NCBI GenBank assembly: GCA_903858975.1
Contig: CAIOKW010000302.1
Span: 1-7,223, forward strand
Reading direction: 5' to 3'
DNA from: Oligoflexia bacterium
Lineage (GTDB): Bacteria; Bdellovibrionota; UBA1018; CAIMNF01
Length of the DNA: 7,223 nucleotides
Positions 5,772-7,223 of this stretch are shown piece after piece. Every line of letters starts with the position of its first letter. The stretch's first letter is position 1. A program made the position numbers and the translations under genes. The notes below the pieces were generated by a model. It saw only the letters and a program-made list of their open reading frames with translations. It did not search any database and was not told the origin of the DNA.

Positions 5772-6704
5772 ATGAAATCCATCATCAATTCTAAGACTGC
5801 TTTTGCTCGATTTAATTTATTGAATCTCTCTTACACTTTGCTCGTCATCCTTTGGGGAGCCTTTGTTCGGGCTTCGGGTTCAGGAGCGGGGTGTGGAGAT
5901 CACTGGCCCCTTTGCAATGGAGAGGTGATTCCCACTCCAGAAAAGTTGCAAACCCTGATTGAATTTGCCCACCGAGCAACGAGTGGTATTTCTTTAATCT
6001 TAGTTGTGCTTGGTTTCCTGTGGGCACTGAAGCTCGCCGAAAAACACTCGATGGTCAGGAGAGTGGCCTTCATTACGGTGATGGCCATCATCCTCGAAGC
6101 CTTGCTGGGAGCGGCGCTCGTGCTTCTAAAACTCGTCGAATTTGATCAGTCTCTTGCGCGAGTCATTTCGATTTCACTCCACCTGGTGAATACCTTGTTT
6201 CTGTTGGCGAGTGTTACAACGCTGACCTACATCTCTAGAGAACTCAAATATTTCGGCCCCATGAAGGATCGATTCATTCCTCGATCCAAACTTTTTTGGA
6301 GTGCGGCGATCGTGTTTGCTGTTTTAGGCGTAACGGGGGCGATCACGGCTCTGGGTGATACTCTTTTCCCATCTGCAACACTCATGAGCGGAATGGCACA
6401 AGACTTCAAACCTGGTGCCCACTTTCTGGTCCGCCTGCGTGCGATTCATCCCTTCTTGGCAATGCTTTGGATCGGTGTTGTGTTTACCTGGAGTCGAGAT
6501 TTAGAAACACTTGATCTCAAAGGAATTCGCGCCTTATTGCTCGGACTCGTCATCACCCAGTTCTTGGTCGGTTTTTTGAACTGGGCACTGATGGCTCCGA
6601 ACACACTCCAGTTATTGCATCTTTTAGTGGCTGATTTGGTTTTTATCTCTTTATGGATTTCAGGATTGAAGTATGAAACTCGAGAAAGTTGTATCCAGGC
6701 CTAG
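5772..6704 (+). CDS. ctaA: Heme A synthase (COX15/CtaA family)
   Basis: CtaA oxidises the C8 methyl of heme O to a formyl group, making heme A for aa3-type cytochrome oxidases; it is an integral inner-membrane protein with two four-helix halves. At 310 residues it has family length, with about eight hydrophobic segments (near 17-34, 66-88, 98-118, 131-154, 174-193, 222-240, 253-272, 279-297). The four heme-ligand histidines are present: H67 in IEFAHRATSG with E64 just before it, H137 in SLHLVNT, H226 in RAIHPFLA, and H283 in LLHLLVADL. WGAFVRASGSGAGCGDHWPLC (28-48) holds C41 and C48, matching the loop cysteine pair known from Bacillus CtaA. The gene starts 1 bp after the redoxin stop with only a poor ribosome site (GAAAAAG), suggesting translational coupling. 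Its last 32 bp overlap the histidine kinase start. ctaB (heme O synthase) and oxidase genes are not in view. Confidence 0.96.
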   Translation: MKSIINSKTAFARFNLLNLSYTLLVILWGAFVRASGSGAGCGDHWPLCNGEVIPTPEKLQTLIEFAHRATSGISLILVVLGFLWALKLAEKHSMVRRVAFITVMAIILEALLGAALVLLKLVEFDQSLARVISISLHLVNTLFLLASVTTLTYISRELKYFGPMKDRFIPRSKLFWSAAIVFAVLGVTGAITALGDTLFPSATLMSGMAQDFKPGAHFLVRLRAIHPFLAMLWIGVVFTWSRDLETLDLKGIRALLLGLVITQFLVGFLNWALMAPNTLQLLHLLVADLVFISLWISGLKYETRESCIQA

Positions 6705-7223
6705 AATTGGGCTTTGGGTTTTTATTTTTATTCTTGGATTGGTCGTGGCAGGCGTCATGGCGGCCAGCTACAATGTCGAGATTATTCACGATGTAGATTG
6801 GGAAGATACGCCCTGGGGTAAGATCATCGCGGGTTCGCTTGGTTTTATTGGCATTATGGGTGCGCTGATTTTATTCTTTGCGCGCCTCTTGCGTGAAATG
6901 CGAATCAGTCAAATTCAGGCTGATTTTTTGGATCGAATTTCACATGAGCTGAGGACCCCACTTGCAACGCTGACCTTGGTTTCGGATCTCTTAAAACACC
7001 CCGAACACGAAAGGTCCAGCGATGAAATCGAGAGACTGTGGAGCTCTCATGCCATTGAGCTTGAGCGTTTAAGAACAGATGTGGAGCTACTTTTACAAGC
7101 TGCGCGTCTACGGGAGTCTCGTTTAAAAGTGAATCTTGAAAAACTGGATGTGAATCAATGGCTGCAGGATCACTGGCAGGGGTTTCAGGATCTGCTCGGT
7201 CCCGGAGCTGAGATTAGAATGAC
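6673..7223 (+). CDS. Membrane sensor histidine kinase (partial, C-terminus beyond right edge)
   Basis: The first 183 residues of a two-component sensor kinase are visible. Two membrane helices (about 11-32 and 48-71) enclose a loop of only about 15 residues (33-47, acidic, DVDWEDTPWG), too small for a folded periplasmic sensor domain. There is no clear HAMP domain; a short linker leads to the HisKA dimerisation helix with the H-box FLDRISHELRTPL (85-97), where H91 is the predicted phosphorylation site. The helical hairpin continues (ELERLRTDVELLLQAARLRES). The ATP-binding HATPase domain and any response-regulator gene lie beyond the edge. The ATG at 6673 has AGGA (6662-6665) 7 nt upstream and falls inside ctaA, overlapping it by 32 nt in another frame. 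Because the outside loop is so small, it may sense a signal in the membrane, a partner protein or a cytoplasmic cue; the operon suggests respiration or redox state, but this is inference. Confidence 0.93.
   Translation, partial: MKLEKVVSRPRIGLWVFIFILGLVVAGVMAASYNVEIIHDVDWEDTPWGKIIAGSLGFIGIMGALILFFARLLREMRISQIQADFLDRISHELRTPLATLTLVSDLLKHPEHERSSDEIERLWSSHAIELERLRTDVELLLQAARLRESRLKVNLEKLDVNQWLQDHWQGFQDLLGPGAEIRM

Noticed and set aside
5387..6409. Minus-strand frames within the redoxin and ctaA genes (5387-5650, 5845-6027, 5900-6091, 6227-6409)
   Set aside because: All are antisense to conserved protein motifs and have no supporting start signals.
1..7223. CRISPR arrays, tRNA or rRNA genes, insertion sequences, toxin-antitoxin pairs
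   Set aside because: No regularly spaced repeats, no cloverleaf or rRNA-like stretches, and no transposase motifs or paired terminal repeats were seen; nearly all DNA is accounted for by the listed genes and two short spacers.

Overview
The window looks like a chromosomal stretch from an aerobic Gram-negative bacterium. It has roughly balanced base composition (a little under half G+C by eye) and no sign of mobile DNA, CRISPR or RNA genes. The proteins point to an outer-membrane-bearing, oxidase-using organism: a lipoprotein with an outer-membrane type +2 residue, a heme A synthase, and small exported proteins of unknown family. I favour the Bdellovibrionota or a neighbouring deltaproteobacterial-type lineage. 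This is an impression from gene style, not a proven assignment.

Layout. Positions 1-2759 (minus strand) hold almost all of uvrA, the damage-recognition ATPase of nucleotide excision repair. The C-terminal few dozen residues lie beyond the left edge. A 149-bp divergent spacer (2760-2908) separates it from a plus-strand run of three small, tightly packed genes (2909-4204). These encode an N-terminally anchored or secreted basic protein, a signal-peptide protein with two cysteines, and a lipoprotein with four cysteines in its mature domain. I recognise no family for any of the three. They share close spacing, a stop-overlapping ribosome site and an 8-nt gene overlap, so they probably form one cell-envelope operon. 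It is the least understood part of the window.

Positions 4208-5077 (minus) encode a stand-alone acyltransferase domain of the 2-oxoacid dehydrogenase E2 type, with no lipoyl or E3-binding domain. It converges on the lipoprotein gene with only 3 bp between stop codons. Its Rho-independent terminator is embedded in its last codons.

A 108-bp divergent spacer (5078-5185) with a 7-bp inverted repeat leads into a second plus-strand operon: a cytoplasmic thioredoxin/AhpC-like protein with a CxxC motif (5186-5770), heme A synthase CtaA (5772-6704), and a membrane histidine kinase (6673 to the right edge). The kinase start lies inside ctaA, so the three are probably co-transcribed. This links a thiol redox protein, cytochrome oxidase cofactor synthesis and a two-component sensor. 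Nothing here is a clearly new defence or mobile system. The main leads are the unknown envelope operon, the redoxin-ctaA-kinase operon, and the coding-sequence terminator.
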